Origin: Mesotoga prima MesG1.Ag.4.2
GTDB lineage: Bacteria > Thermotogota > Thermotogae > Petrotogales > Kosmotogaceae
Length of the DNA: 64,000 nt
Assembly: GCF_000147715.2 (NCBI RefSeq)
Contig: NC_017934.1
Coordinates: forward strand, 62,001-126,000
Direction of reading: 5' to 3'
Shown: piece after piece, positions 54,429-62,770 of the stretch
Layout: each line of letters starts with the position of its first letter
Position numbering within the stretch: the stretch's first letter is position 1
The notes under the pieces: model-generated
What the model was told of the DNA's origin: nothing
Seen by the model: only the letters and a program-made list of their open reading frames with translations
Databases searched by the model: none
Position numbers and translations under genes: made by a program

Positions 54429-55135
54429 ACTACCTCCATCATCACATCAGAGCGGTCAGTAATCAAGAAATCGCACACATCTCTGACCTTGAGAAATAGG
54501 TCCGAATCGTTTAACGTCCACAAAGCAACTCTCGTTCCTTCTTCGCGGATCTTTCGAAGCAATGAAAGCCCCTTCTCCAGGCCTATGTTTTCGAAGAGAT
54601 CCTTGTTGAGATTAACCGAATAAGGCCTGTATCTCTCGATCACTTTGTACAGGAACTCTTCACCACCCGGTCGAAGAAGCTCCTTATCTATTATAGGGGC
54701 TACCATAGGGCAGCATAACTCCTCTTTGAACTCATGAAGACAATCATGATGGAAGGAAGAAAACATAGTCCTTTCGAGGGCGTCGAATCTCTTGACAATC
54801 TTAATCACTTCAGGTACAGCCTCTACGGCTTTGATCTCAACATCGACAAATATATCTTCGGGCAGTTCCCGGTAAATCTCTTCAAGAGTGGTCAGGGCGT
54901 CAAATCCAACAAGCCCCATCTCTTCGAGTTCGGCGAACGTCTTTTCCGAGATCTTTACATCCAGTCCCATGGTCCTTTTAAGATCGGGATCGTGATTCAG
55001 GATGACCACGCCATCCTTTGTAAGCCTGACATCGAGCTCTACTCCATGTGCGCCGTACGATAGCCCCTCTTTGAAAGATCTAAGTGTGTTCTCGTATCTG
55101 CCCTTCCCCATACCCCTGTGGGCTAAAACAAACAT
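54425..55135 (-). CDS. Glycerophosphodiester phosphodiesterase
   Basis: A 236-residue GDPD-family TIM barrel: L-A-H-R-G at the start (catalytic His), E-N-T, G-V-E-L-D-V-R-L-T-K-D-G (metal Glu and Asp) and L-N-H-D-P (second His). It splits glycerophosphodiesters to glycerol-3-phosphate and an alcohol. No signal peptide. First gene of the leftward lipid/envelope group; ATG with GGAGG upstream. Confidence 0.92.
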   Translation of the reverse strand: MFVLAHRGMGKGRYENTLRSFKEGLSYGAHGVELDVRLTKDGVVILNHDPDLKRTMGLDVKISEKTFAELEEMGLVGFDALTTLEEIYRELPEDIFVDVEIKAVEAVPEVIKIVKRFDALERTMFSSFHHDCLHEFKEELCCPMVAPIIDKELLRPGGEEFLYKVIERYRPYSVNLNKDLFENIGLEKGLSLLRKIREEGTRVALWTLNDSDLFLKVRDVCDFLITDRSDVMMEVV

Positions 55136-55226
55136 ACAAATCGCCTCCGCAACCCGGCAAAATACTTCGCTGAGATCATTCTACTGTGTTATGGAAACTC
55201 AGTCAAGGCAATGTGAGGGAAGAACA

Positions 55227-55433
55227 GCCAGTCTGCTTTCGCAGACCAGTCAAAAGGCGAGAATCATCACCGCCAGTGAAGGCTCCGCCTTCGTTAGTAC
55301 CACTTCGTGGCGCCAGTCTCAGCTTCAAGCTGAGGCCAGTCACTGCAAGCAGTGGCAAGAACAACCAAGAAACGCAAGTGATGCAGAACATCAGGACCGT
55401 CGCACTGCGTGCAGCCAGTTCCGCTGCGCGGGC
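55227..55433 (+). repeat. GCCAGT hairpin-linker array, extended
   Basis: Linkers GCCAGT at 55227, 55272, 55312, 55335 and 55414, with variants ACCAGT (55245) and GTTAGT (55293). Hairpins in order: CTGC-TTTC-GCAG, GAAGGC-TCC-GCCTTC, CCAC-TTC-GTGG, CTCAGC-TTCAA-GCTGAG, CACTGC-AA-GCAGTG, GCAC-TGC-GTGC, CCGC-TGC-GCGG. The order parallels the array at 32510-32590, with one stem exchanged for another that still pairs. Confidence 0.9.
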
Positions 55434-55864
55434 GAGAACAGCTGCAAGTTGTCTGTTCCTAGTTGCAAGCATAAGAACCGATGCGCGCTTAAAAGCGGAG
55501 AACCCGCTGAGCGTTGTGAAGAGCCGTCCTTCGTCCCAAACCATGGACCCGTCCTTCGGGAAGACTGGTTCTTCGCTCCGACGCTGCGCGTCCAGGTTGT
55601 TCGTTCTTGGAACAGATCCCGGATCAAGTCCGGGATGACAGCGTATGGTTACTCCGAAAACGCCCAATTCCGTCATTCCGACAAAGCTCCTGGTCGGAAT
55701 CTCGATGCTCTTGCTTCATTGCTCTAACCAAGAACGAAGAACTGATCTGCGCTCTGGAACTAAGAACATTTTTCTTCTGAGAACCATTCAGCGGTGATGC
55801 GGTTTCACTCTGGTCTTTCAAACGTGCAACCCGCTAACCGCGGCCACGGTTTTCAAAAACCCAG

Positions 55865-55982
55865 ATCCCGGATCAAGTCCGGGATGACGGACTTAGGTTA
55901 TTCGGAAAACATCACATCACATGACAGCGTCCTGTAACTCTTAAAAACACAACAACCCGTCATTCTGAACTTGATTCAGAAT
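55865..55982. repeat. Pair of REP-like GTCAT hairpins with different stems
   Basis: ATCCCGGA-TCAAG-TCCGGGAT (55865-55885) and, in opposite orientation, ATTCTGAA-CTTGA-TTCAGAAT (55962-55982), both next to GTCAT. Confidence 0.85.
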
Positions 55983-56040
55983 CTTGGTCTTGAGAGCCGC
56001 TGGACACTTGCTAAGAAAAGCTGATGGCTGATCGCTGTGA

Positions 56041-56305
56041 AAAACCATCCTTAGTCTTTCATGAAGAGCAGTAGCAAGTTGAAAGTGCTGGAGTGAAGAA
56101 ACATCAAATGCCGTCATTCCGACAAAGCTCCTGGTCGGAATTTCGATGCTACTGCTTCACGATTTTGACCATGAACAAAGAACAGATCCTCGCTCTGGAA
56201 GAACGGGATTTATTCGGTGAACGGAGAACCGCTCAACGGTCAACCAGTTTCTTTTCTCTTACCAACCCGCACCCACCTACCCCGAACCTCGTCATTTATT
56301 CTTCC
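56041..56305 (+). repeat. About 265-bp dispersed repeat, copy 1
   Basis: Matches 60690-60962 over most of its length, including the ATTCCGAC/GTCGGAAT hairpin (56116-56141) and the final words ACCCCGAACCTCG. A partial third copy lies at about 36642-36760. Confidence 0.8.
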
Positions 56306-56354
56306 GCGTCTGGCTTGCCAGATTTAACCTTCCGGAAATCGGATATAAATACAC

Positions 56355-56384
56355 TTGGTGATAATATAGCTATATACATATATA
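56355..56384 (+). promoter_or_regulatory. Probable promoter of the GGDEF-like gene
   Basis: TTGGTG (56355-56360), an 18-base spacer and TATATA (56379-56384), in a very A/T-rich stretch just after the repeat block. Confidence 0.5.
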
Positions 56385-56407
56385 AGTATACACATAGGAG
56401 GATATTT

Positions 56408-57004
56408 ATGACTTTTGACCAGTGGAAAGAAGAACTCGAAAAACTCTCAAACGAAGGCCCCTTTGCTATTGCAGATATAGATATCGACAAGTTTTCGCTT
56501 TTGAACAAGGAATATGGAAGAGACTGCGGGGACAGGGTCTTCGAGATTCTAGATAAGACGCTGAAGGAGAATCTCCCAGAGAAGCTCTCGTTTGTCAGGT
56601 TTGGAGACGAGTTTTTTGTCTACAGCAGCGAGTACACCCTTGAGACTCTGTTTATGGAGATGCAGGATTTGGCTCAAACTATTTCGAAGCTCTCATTTGA
56701 ATGCAAGGGAAAGACGGTTAGGTTTACCGTCAGCGGTGCAGTGGGAGAGTTTCCAAGGAACGCGTCGACGGTCGAGAAACTGCTGAACCTCCTTTCGGAG
56801 GGAGTGAGAAAGGCAAAGGTCACAGGGAGAGCACAGATAATCTTTGCACCGCTTGAAAAGGAATCGAAGATGGTTATGAAATCCAACTACTACTTGAGAT
56901 CGCAGCTCGACGGACTAGCAAAACTAACTGCCCTTTTGAACAGAACCGAGTCATCACTCTTACGGGAAGCGCTGGATGATCTACTGAGAAAATACAAATT
57001 GTAG
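56408..57004 (+). CDS. GGDEF-domain protein with a degenerate signature
   Basis: 198 residues: an N-terminal half like diguanylate cyclases, with A-D-I-D-I-D-K-F-S-L-L-N-K-E-Y-G-R-D-C-G-D. The active-site loop reads R-F-G-D-E-F-F instead of R-Y-G-G-D-E-F, so one Gly is missing and cyclase activity is uncertain; a receptor or inactive role is possible. The C-terminus (S-Q-L-D-G-L-A-K-L onward) is an extra helical tail. ATG 56408 follows AGGAGG; the frame also runs upstream through repeats, which is not coding. A terminator follows. Confidence 0.8.
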   Translation: MTFDQWKEELEKLSNEGPFAIADIDIDKFSLLNKEYGRDCGDRVFEILDKTLKENLPEKLSFVRFGDEFFVYSSEYTLETLFMEMQDLAQTISKLSFECKGKTVRFTVSGAVGEFPRNASTVEKLLNLLSEGVRKAKVTGRAQIIFAPLEKESKMVMKSNYYLRSQLDGLAKLTALLNRTESSLLREALDDLLRKYKL

Positions 57005-57026
57005 AAATCTCAAAATACCGAAGAGA

Positions 57027-57051
57027 GGGTGGCCGGGGAGCCACCCTTTTT
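57027..57051 (+). terminator. Rho-independent terminator after the GGDEF-like gene
   Basis: GGGTGGC / GCCACCC stem (57027-57033 and 57040-57046), six-base loop, then TTTTTG. Confidence 0.88.
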
Positions 57052-57068
57052 GTTTAGGAGATGATCTC

Positions 57069-58286
57069 ATGAGGGAGAAGATGAATCGAAACATCTCAGT
57101 TTACTACCGTTTCAAGTTTTCACAGAACATGCTCATCATTGGTCCGGTTCTTGTCCCTTATATGCTTTTCAAGGGGCTTAGTTATTCGGAGATGATGTTC
57201 CTGCAGTCGATCTCGGCAGTGGCAGTTGTTCTCTTCGAAGTGCCGACCGGTTCGATAGCCGACAGGGTTTCAAGAAAGTTCTCCCTCGTGATTTCATCGG
57301 TAATAACGGCCTTCGGACTGTCTCTGTATATTCTCTGCGGAAGTTTTCTGGCCTTTGCCGTTGCAGAGCTGCTCTTTGGACTTGGAATGACTTTCAGCTC
57401 AGGTGCGGACTCGGCTATACTTTTCGAGAGTCTTTCAAGAATGGAAAGAGAGAAGGAATACAGCAAGATAGAAGCGAAGGCCATGTCAAATATCTTCGTA
57501 GGTCAGGCCGTTGGATCGATAGCAAGCGGGCTTCTATATTCAGTTTCACCTTACATTCCCTTCTGGATATCTCTGGGGATGCTGTTTCTATCGAGCGGCT
57601 ATTCCCTCTTCTTCACAGAGCCTGACCATGGAGAAAGATCAAGAGAGTCGTATCTGGTTCACGTTGCTAGGTCTTTCGGCGATGCCGTAAAGAAGCCGAG
57701 AGTCAGATGGGCCCTGTACTTCTCAGCGCTGATGGGAGTGATGCTGAGGGCAAGCTTCTGGCTGTATGAGCCGTACTTTAAACTTGTCAGGCTGGATATT
57801 GCCCTCTACGGGGTTGTCTTTGCCGGGTTCAACGTCGTTTGTGCGCTTTCGTCAAGGTATCTAATGAAGCTCTTCGAAAATGTCAGACCGAGAAAATCGC
57901 TGACATTCCTTGGGTTACTTATGGGAGGCGCGTATCTAATCCCTCTGATTCTTCTGAACGTCGGTTCGCTTGCATTTCTAGCGCTTGGTCAGATAGTCAG
58001 GGCTCTATACCAGCCCATCATGAGATTCTATATCAACAGGCAGATAGAAGATGCCTTCAGGGCGACGATAATCTCGATAGTGAGTCTAACCGCAAGCCTC
58101 TCCTTTGCAGTCTTTTCGCCGCTAATCGGGTTGGGGCTGGACAGGGCAGGCGCAATTTCCGTTTATCTAGTAATGGGGCTTGTTTCGGTCGGCGGATCAC
58201 TGTTCCTCTGGAGAGTCAGGAATCTCCAGAAAAGAAAGAAGGCCGCGGCGGATAGAAAATCTGCGCTGGACGAGACAGTTAGTTAA
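57069..58286 (+). CDS. Major facilitator superfamily transporter
   Basis: A 405-residue protein with about 12 hydrophobic helices. It has the MFS loop 2-3 motif F-E-V-P-T-G-S-I-A-D-R-V-S-R-K (G-x-x-x-D-R-x-x-R-K) near residue 60, and G-A-D-S-A-I-L-F-E-S-L in the third or fourth helix region, typical of drug-exporter-like MFS proteins. Substrate unknown. ATG 57069 with AGGAGATG upstream; ATG 57081 is an alternative. It ends in a bidirectional terminator. Confidence 0.88.
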   Translation: MREKMNRNISVYYRFKFSQNMLIIGPVLVPYMLFKGLSYSEMMFLQSISAVAVVLFEVPTGSIADRVSRKFSLVISSVITAFGLSLYILCGSFLAFAVAELLFGLGMTFSSGADSAILFESLSRMEREKEYSKIEAKAMSNIFVGQAVGSIASGLLYSVSPYIPFWISLGMLFLSSGYSLFFTEPDHGERSRESYLVHVARSFGDAVKKPRVRWALYFSALMGVMLRASFWLYEPYFKLVRLDIALYGVVFAGFNVVCALSSRYLMKLFENVRPRKSLTFLGLLMGGAYLIPLILLNVGSLAFLALGQIVRALYQPIMRFYINRQIEDAFRATIISIVSLTASLSFAVFSPLIGLGLDRAGAISVYLVMGLVSVGGSLFLWRVRNLQKRKKAAADRKSALDETVS

Positions 58287-58334
58287 ACTGAAACGGGTCA
58301 GAAGTTCGGGAGATTATATTTCTTGCACAAGAGA

Positions 58335-58358
58335 AAACCCCCACCTGAGTGGGGGTTT
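58335..58358. terminator. Bidirectional terminator between convergent genes
   Basis: AAACCCCCAC-CTGA-GTGGGGGTTT, a perfect 10-bp stem with A and T tracts on both sides, between the MFS and 5'-nucleotidase genes. Confidence 0.9.
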
Positions 58359-58375
58359 GTACTTGCGGTTATCTA

Positions 58376-59881
58376 TTACCTAATTCTTCCGTCAAGTCTG
58401 GCGCTTACCGGACTGTTGTTCTGCATGTATTCCTTGACTATCTTCTGTACATCCAGTCCAGTATCGGTGCATGGAAGCCCCGCAAAGAGATCCTTGTAAC
58501 CGGGAGCGAAGAGGCCCTGATAATTCGTTGTGGCCACCAGATAGGTTGCCTCGGGATTCAGCAAAGCAAAGCTGTCCGGGCATTCCGGGTCTTCCTGGAC
58601 CTCAATTGACGTCGCCTTTCCGTTGCTGATTATAAATCGCACACCGGAGACCTGAGAGAAGAACCCGGTACCGCTCTGGCTAACTGAATGGTTCAGAATC
58701 TTCTCAAGCGTTTCTCCCTTTACCTCGTAGACATAGATTGTGTTGACATAAGGAAGGGCGTTCTTCAGATCCTCGTAAACAGTCGATCCCGGTGCAATGG
58801 ATGCCCTGAAGCTGCTCGAAGTCGAGAGGGCGACGTTGGCCCCTGATTTCTCCCTAATGATGTCCATCACGAAATTGCCTAGCACCGATTCTCCCGTATT
58901 GACATTAGCTGCAGATAGTTCCGTTTCGACATCCCCGATCCATTCGAACAGGTGAGCGAACTCAGAATCGCTTTCCAATTCGTATTGAAGTTTTTCTACC
59001 TTATCCGCAATGACTGGATCCTCTGGTATGGAATCATCCATGGGTATTAGCGACCCCGAGATGGATTTCTGACCGTCGGCTCCGAAGTAAACTACCACTT
59101 CCGCCGCATATGTTCCATACTGATAAGGCGAAATGAAGTATGTTTCAGTTCCCTCGATCTTTGTAAGAGGGATCTTGAGATGGCTGTGTGTACCGAAAAT
59201 CAGGTCTATGCCTTCGATCTCTCTTGCCAATTTCAGCGTCTCCTCGTACTCTGCATGTCCTATAAAAACGATAAGATCGACTCCCTCTGCCTCCATTTCG
59301 TCAACGATCTCACTCGCAGTTATCATAAAATCTCCGAAAGTCGCTCCTTCAACTGGCCTTGCAGCTGGCTTGACAAGACTATCGAAATCCGATCCTGCAA
59401 GAGCGAAGACACCGATTTTCTTGCCTTCAACTTCTAGGACCAAGTATCTCTTTCCAAAGTATTCGAAGACAGGTACGCCGCCCGCATCCAGAACGTTGGC
59501 GCCAAGAATCGGATAAGTGACATCTTTCCAGACTTCCTGAAAATCTGCCGGTCCGTATTCCGAGTCGTGATTGCCGTAAGCCATGGCATCGAAGATGTTG
59601 TTGAACCAGGGCATCTCTATGGCGTGGAACTTGTCGGACCACGCCGGGGTCCCGAGGTTTATCATGTCTCCGCCGCCAAAAACGAGAGTGTCTTCATCGC
59701 CGGTTTTGTCTTTCAGAAAAGCAATTATCTTGGCGATTCCCCCGAACCCGCGTTGCCCCTCAGAATAGAAGGGAATTGCGTGAGAGTGATAATCGGTTAC
59801 TAGATACATCTTGATGGTCGTTGAGAACGAAAGGATTGAAAGAAGGAGAACAACCAGAACAAGGAATTTAGCCTTTTTCAC
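58376..59881 (-). CDS. 5'-nucleotidase / UDP-sugar hydrolase-like metallophosphatase, secreted
   Basis: About 501 residues: signal peptide (1-20), a calcineurin-like metallophosphatase domain (Y-L-V-T-D-Y-H-S-H-A, G-G-G-D-M-I-N-L-G, M-A-Y-G-N-H-D-S-E, I-G-H-A-E-Y, G-T-H-S-H) and a C-terminal substrate domain with G-N-F-V-M-D and L-P-Y-V-N-T-I-Y-V-Y. The first metal motif is D-Y-H-S-H rather than the usual D-x-H-G/S. It removes phosphate from extracellular nucleotides, providing nucleosides for uptake. GTG 59881 is six bases after GGAGGTG. Confidence 0.9.
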   Translation of the reverse strand: MKKAKFLVLVVLLLSILSFSTTIKMYLVTDYHSHAIPFYSEGQRGFGGIAKIIAFLKDKTGDEDTLVFGGGDMINLGTPAWSDKFHAIEMPWFNNIFDAMAYGNHDSEYGPADFQEVWKDVTYPILGANVLDAGGVPVFEYFGKRYLVLEVEGKKIGVFALAGSDFDSLVKPAARPVEGATFGDFMITASEIVDEMEAEGVDLIVFIGHAEYEETLKLAREIEGIDLIFGTHSHLKIPLTKIEGTETYFISPYQYGTYAAEVVVYFGADGQKSISGSLIPMDDSIPEDPVIADKVEKLQYELESDSEFAHLFEWIGDVETELSAANVNTGESVLGNFVMDIIREKSGANVALSTSSSFRASIAPGSTVYEDLKNALPYVNTIYVYEVKGETLEKILNHSVSQSGTGFFSQVSGVRFIISNGKATSIEVQEDPECPDSFALLNPEATYLVATTNYQGLFAPGYKDLFAGLPCTDTGLDVQKIVKEYMQNNSPVSARLDGRIR

Positions 59882-59975
59882 TGTCAACACCTCCTCGTGG
59901 TATTACACCAAATTCTAACATTGTTAGTTCCGATCGAATTCCTCTGGTTGGATCTGTTGACTGAAAGATAGATGG

Positions 59976-60119
59976 GGCGAAGAGATCGCCGGAAGTGAGG
60001 CTCGCTGGTGCGAGGAAGTGATGTTACTATAGTCAGACGCGATGCCGCCTTCGACAGGAAGCCTTCTCGGGTCCACCGTCAACGGTTCTCCTCCGAGAAG
60101 ACCAAGAGCGTAAGTGATG
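59976..60119 (-). repeat. CATCACTT-type hairpin-linker array (inverted)
   Basis: On the plus strand the linkers read AAGTGAGG (59993), AAGTGATG (60016) and AAGTGATG (60112). Hairpins: GGCGA-AGAGA-TCGCC (59976-59990), CTCGC-TGGT-GCGAG (60001-60014), and a nested one with outer stem CTTCTCGG/CCGAGAAG (60063-60100) around ACCGT-CA-ACGGT. Confidence 0.85.
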
Positions 60120-60700
60120 TCGCTTCCGCGGGAGTCATTCAGAAGCCAGTCTGCTTTCACAGGCCAGCTCCCACTATGTCGGGCGAAACGACTGCTGTTT
60201 GTTTGAAAGAAAATGCTTCACGCAGTGAAAAACAGTCCATGCCCCGGATCAAGGGACGATCCTTTAGAAACTGTTTGACCTTCTGAATAAGGATTTTTAT
60301 CCTCCCTTGAGGGAGCTCATCATTAACCATGAGTTAGGTAGTTAAATTTCATTAATGCGCTGGTTCTCGCGCGAATGCTGTGTTTGGCGCCCGATGATCC
60401 TGATCTTAAGTCCTCCCTTGAGGGAGGAGGGCCACGTAGTGGAGGAAGGTGTGAGTCTCCAACGTTTCGAAGAGTTGCTGCCCTGACATAGTCCCCTGAG
60501 AGGGTTGTTCGATGTTCATTCCAGGTTGCTTCTATTAGTATGCCTATGGATCACAGACCAAACAACGTGAAGAGTGAATTTGTCGTTCAATTTCGAACAG
60601 GCCAACCTATTCTAAACGTTGTTCAAGGAGCACACTCCCCACCGCAAGCGGTCCCCCCCGCTCAAGCGGGGATTTAAGATCAAGAGCATTAAAAGCCGTC
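60112..60700 (-). repeat. 470-bp dispersed repeat, copy C (inverted, with insertion)
   Basis: Minus-strand match to copies A and B. It includes an extra stretch of about 100 bases (roughly 60317-60415), so the type 2 two-hairpin element appears partly twice (around 60298 and at 60402-60451). The type 1 element is at 60631-60681. Confidence 0.88.
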
Positions 60701-60962
60701 CTTAGTCTTTAATGAAGAGCAGTAGCAAGTTGAAAGCGCTGGAGTGAAGAAACGTAAAATGCCGTCATTCCGACAAAGCTCCTGGTCGGAATCTTGATGC
60801 TACTGCTTCATGGTTCTAACCAAGAACGAAGAACTTGGACGCGGAGCGTCGGAACGAAGAACTAGTTTTTTATTCGGCGAACGGAGAACCATTCAACGGT
60901 GATCCTGTTTCACTCGCTCTTACCAACCCGCAACCACCAACCCCGAACCTCGTCATTTATTC
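60690..60962 (+). repeat. About 270-bp dispersed repeat, copy 2
   Basis: Matches 56041-56305, including ATTCCGAC/GTCGGAAT (60767-60792). Its middle differs: copy 1 has AGATCCTCGCTCTGG where copy 2 has a GACGC-GGA-GCGTC hairpin flanked by GAACGAAGAACT on both sides. Confidence 0.8.
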
Positions 60963-61037
60963 TTGCAACTTGGAACTGAGAACTTGCCACTGATCCTATG
61001 ATCTTCCTGCCTGCTACCACCTACCCGCAACTACGGT

Positions 61038-61652
61038 CTAACCAGCAGCTTCCTGCGTCTGGAAGGCAATTATGGGCTTCTTGAAAAGACTTGCGAGCAG
61101 GGCATGTACGAGCGCCACCGGGATGAGGAAGATGAAAGAGACAAGCATACTGATTTCATACCAAAGGCTGCTTCCCTCAACTGGTTTTCCCTTAATACGG
61201 TTTACTAATGCGCCCCACACTATTCCGAGGGCATTTCCCATCATGATTGTCCGGACAGCACCGAGTATTCCCTTAGCCTTTGATTCCCCATAGAGGGCTT
61301 TAAGAGAATTCCATGAATCCTCAGAGGGGTTTCCGGAAGAGTTTGCGTATTCTCGCGAGAATAGAATAGCTGGAGCGTCCTCCTGAGGGATCTCTTCAAC
61401 GTCAGCCACAAAGAGCATCTGAATCTCTTCTTCCTTTATACCCTCTTTTTCGGCAACCTTGTTGTGGAAGACTGTACAGACTTCGCAGCCGTTTATTTCG
61501 GTTACGGTCAGCATCACCTTTTCGATCAACTCGGTGCTAAGCTCTTCTTTTCTCTTTGCACGGCTCATGTATTTCATTGTTCTCATCGCATCGAAGAGAA
61601 TTTGGTAACACTCCTTAAAAGTGAAGAACCGCTTATAGAACTTCTGATTCAA
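61038..61652 (-). CDS. Carboxymuconolactone decarboxylase/AhpD-like protein with a C-terminal membrane segment
   Basis: 204 residues. The CMD/AhpD motif T-E-I-N-G-C-E-V-C-T-V-F-H-N-K near residue 55 contains the redox C-x2-C and the relay His, so a thiol-peroxidase-linked role is likely. A helical region follows, then a hydrophobic stretch (about 165-195) that probably spans or touches the membrane, unusual for AhpD. TTG start with GGAGG six bases upstream. Together with the catalase it suggests oxidative-stress defence. Confidence 0.82.
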   Translation of the reverse strand: MNQKFYKRFFTFKECYQILFDAMRTMKYMSRAKRKEELSTELIEKVMLTVTEINGCEVCTVFHNKVAEKEGIKEEEIQMLFVADVEEIPQEDAPAILFSREYANSSGNPSEDSWNSLKALYGESKAKGILGAVRTIMMGNALGIVWGALVNRIKGKPVEGSSLWYEISMLVSFIFLIPVALVHALLASLFKKPIIAFQTQEAAG

Positions 61653-61788
61653 CTCTTCCTCCAGAAGAATCTCGATCCCGAATCGAGATTAGGCAATTTA
61701 TAATCATTCCATTTTAGCATCTAATGCTGAATCTCATTTGGAAGAGGATATACATTCCACTTGTTGGAGATTTCATTATATCTGAATG

Positions 61789-61986
61789 CTATCTTTTGCT
61801 GTTGACCTTCACAAAGTACTCAATGCTTCTGTCCCAGGTTTTCTCCTGTTCTTCAGTGAAGTAACAGGCCGGAAGTTCTCCGTTTCTACGGTGATAGGCG
61901 ATGCACTCGCAGCACTTTCCCTTTCTTGGACAGCCCGGATAGGTGTAGTTGCATTTCTCAAGATTTCTGTCGACTTCACATTGCAA
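61789..61986 (-). CDS. Small cysteine-rich protein (DUF6485-like)
   Basis: 65 residues with a cysteine pattern [25 protein letters not shown], and L-P-A-C-Y-F, ending R-S-I-E-Y-F. It looks like the small conserved cysteine-rich proteins of anaerobes; metal binding is likely but unproven. TTG start with GGGAGG about eight bases upstream. Confidence 0.72.
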   Translation of the reverse strand: MQCEVDRNLEKCNYTYPGCPRKGKCCECIAYHRRNGELPACYFTEEQEKTWDRSIEYFVKVNSKR

Positions 61987-62145
61987 GATCAGTACCTCCC
62001 TTTGTTCATTTCATTCCTGATTTTATCAGAGGAGTCCTCCTCAACCGATTCTGCATAGCCGGCTTCCCAGAAGATTCTTCACCATTAATCTCTCTTTAAT
62101 CAAGAATGCTCTAACATACTAATATATGAGAAGGGGGGAACCGTA

Positions 62146-62472
62146 ATGAGAAAAGTTCTACTGATTTTACTGTTCGTTTCCATGATATTTGGCTTGACCC
62201 TGGCAAATAACGGCAAGGGTCCCGGTGATGGTATTCCTGATGGGCAGGAGCCCGGGGCAGGTTTTGGTTCTCCAGGAACAGGAAAGGGAGAAGGTCCCGG
62301 CGCTGGTAAAGTCGACTCTGGAGGCAGCACGACATTGCTGCTGGAAAACCTGGAGGCTGAAACCGCGAGTTCTGAGCCTGTTCTTGTCCGCTCCATGAAT
62401 AGATTGGTCGAGATGATCAGAAACATGTTGAGAAATCTTTTTAGAGTGCGTACCGCTCTCTCAGCAAAATAA
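62146..62472 (+). CDS. Small secreted Gly/Pro/Asp-rich protein, paralog 1
   Basis: 108 residues: signal peptide (1-20, ending L-T-L-A), then N-G-K-G-P-G-D-G-I-P-D-G, a G-A-G-F-G-S-P-G-T-G-K-G-E-G-P-G-A-G-K stretch, and a C-terminal basic helix (S-M-N-R-L-V-E-M-I-R-N-M-L-R-N-L-F-R-V-R). The N-terminal half closely matches the product of 62771-62983. Function unknown; a secreted or surface peptide precursor is possible. AAGGGGGG lies before the ATG, and TCTTTAATCA at 62093 also occurs upstream of the paralog. It ends in a terminator. Confidence 0.72.
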   Translation: MRKVLLILLFVSMIFGLTLANNGKGPGDGIPDGQEPGAGFGSPGTGKGEGPGAGKVDSGGSTTLLLENLEAETASSEPVLVRSMNRLVEMIRNMLRNLFRVRTALSAK

Positions 62473-62505
62473 AAACCAATTACCCCTGTTTACTCCTAGA
62501 CTAAA

Positions 62506-62548
62506 CCGCCGCTACCGTATTACCAGGACAGCGGCGGCCTTTTCTTTT
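62506..62548 (+). terminator. Rho-independent terminator after paralog 1
   Basis: CCGCCGCT / AGCGGCGG stem (62506-62513 and 62530-62537) followed by CCTTTTCTTTT. Confidence 0.88.
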
Positions 62549-62770
62549 ATGTGTAGTCACTATAGAGCGCAGGCAAATTAGGGTGCGTCAACCCCCCCGG
62601 GAGAGAGAATCCGCTTTAAGATAAGAGTGGAGTCGTTTCAAAATCTGCCTTGTCTTCCTGAAACTTCCGTTATCGAAACGCTCAGACAGTTCAATTATCG
62701 AGGTCTTTAATCACTCTTTAATGAGGAAAGCAATAAAATCTAATCATTCAAATACAACGGGGGGATGAAA

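Larger units (their letters stand above)
55136..56407. repeat. Repeat-dense intergenic block, about 1.27 kb
   Basis: It contains the larger GCCAGT hairpin array (55227-55433), five GTCAT-type hairpins (55616, 55675, 55865, 55962, 56116), and a block (56041-56305) that recurs at 60690-60962. Apparent open frames here follow the repeats and lack ribosome binding sites. The last 60 bases are A/T-rich and hold the promoter of the next gene. Confidence 0.85.
59891..61037. repeat. Repeat-dense intergenic block, about 1.15 kb
   Basis: It holds an inverted CATCACTT-type hairpin array (59976-60119), an inverted and expanded copy of the 470-bp repeat (about 60112-60700), and the second copy of the 265-bp repeat (60690-60962). 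No gene is supported. Confidence 0.85.

Noticed and set aside
55002-55727. Long frames across the GCCAGT array
   Set aside because: They run through hairpin repeats and antisense to the phosphodiesterase gene; codon content follows the repeats.
56093-56407. N-terminal extension of the GGDEF-like protein
   Set aside because: The extension is encoded by dispersed repeats; ATG 56408 has AGGAGG and a promoter just upstream.
62100-62426. Minus-strand proline-rich frame
   Set aside because: Antisense shadow of the secreted Gly-rich gene; the plus strand has a signal peptide, ribosome binding site and terminator.
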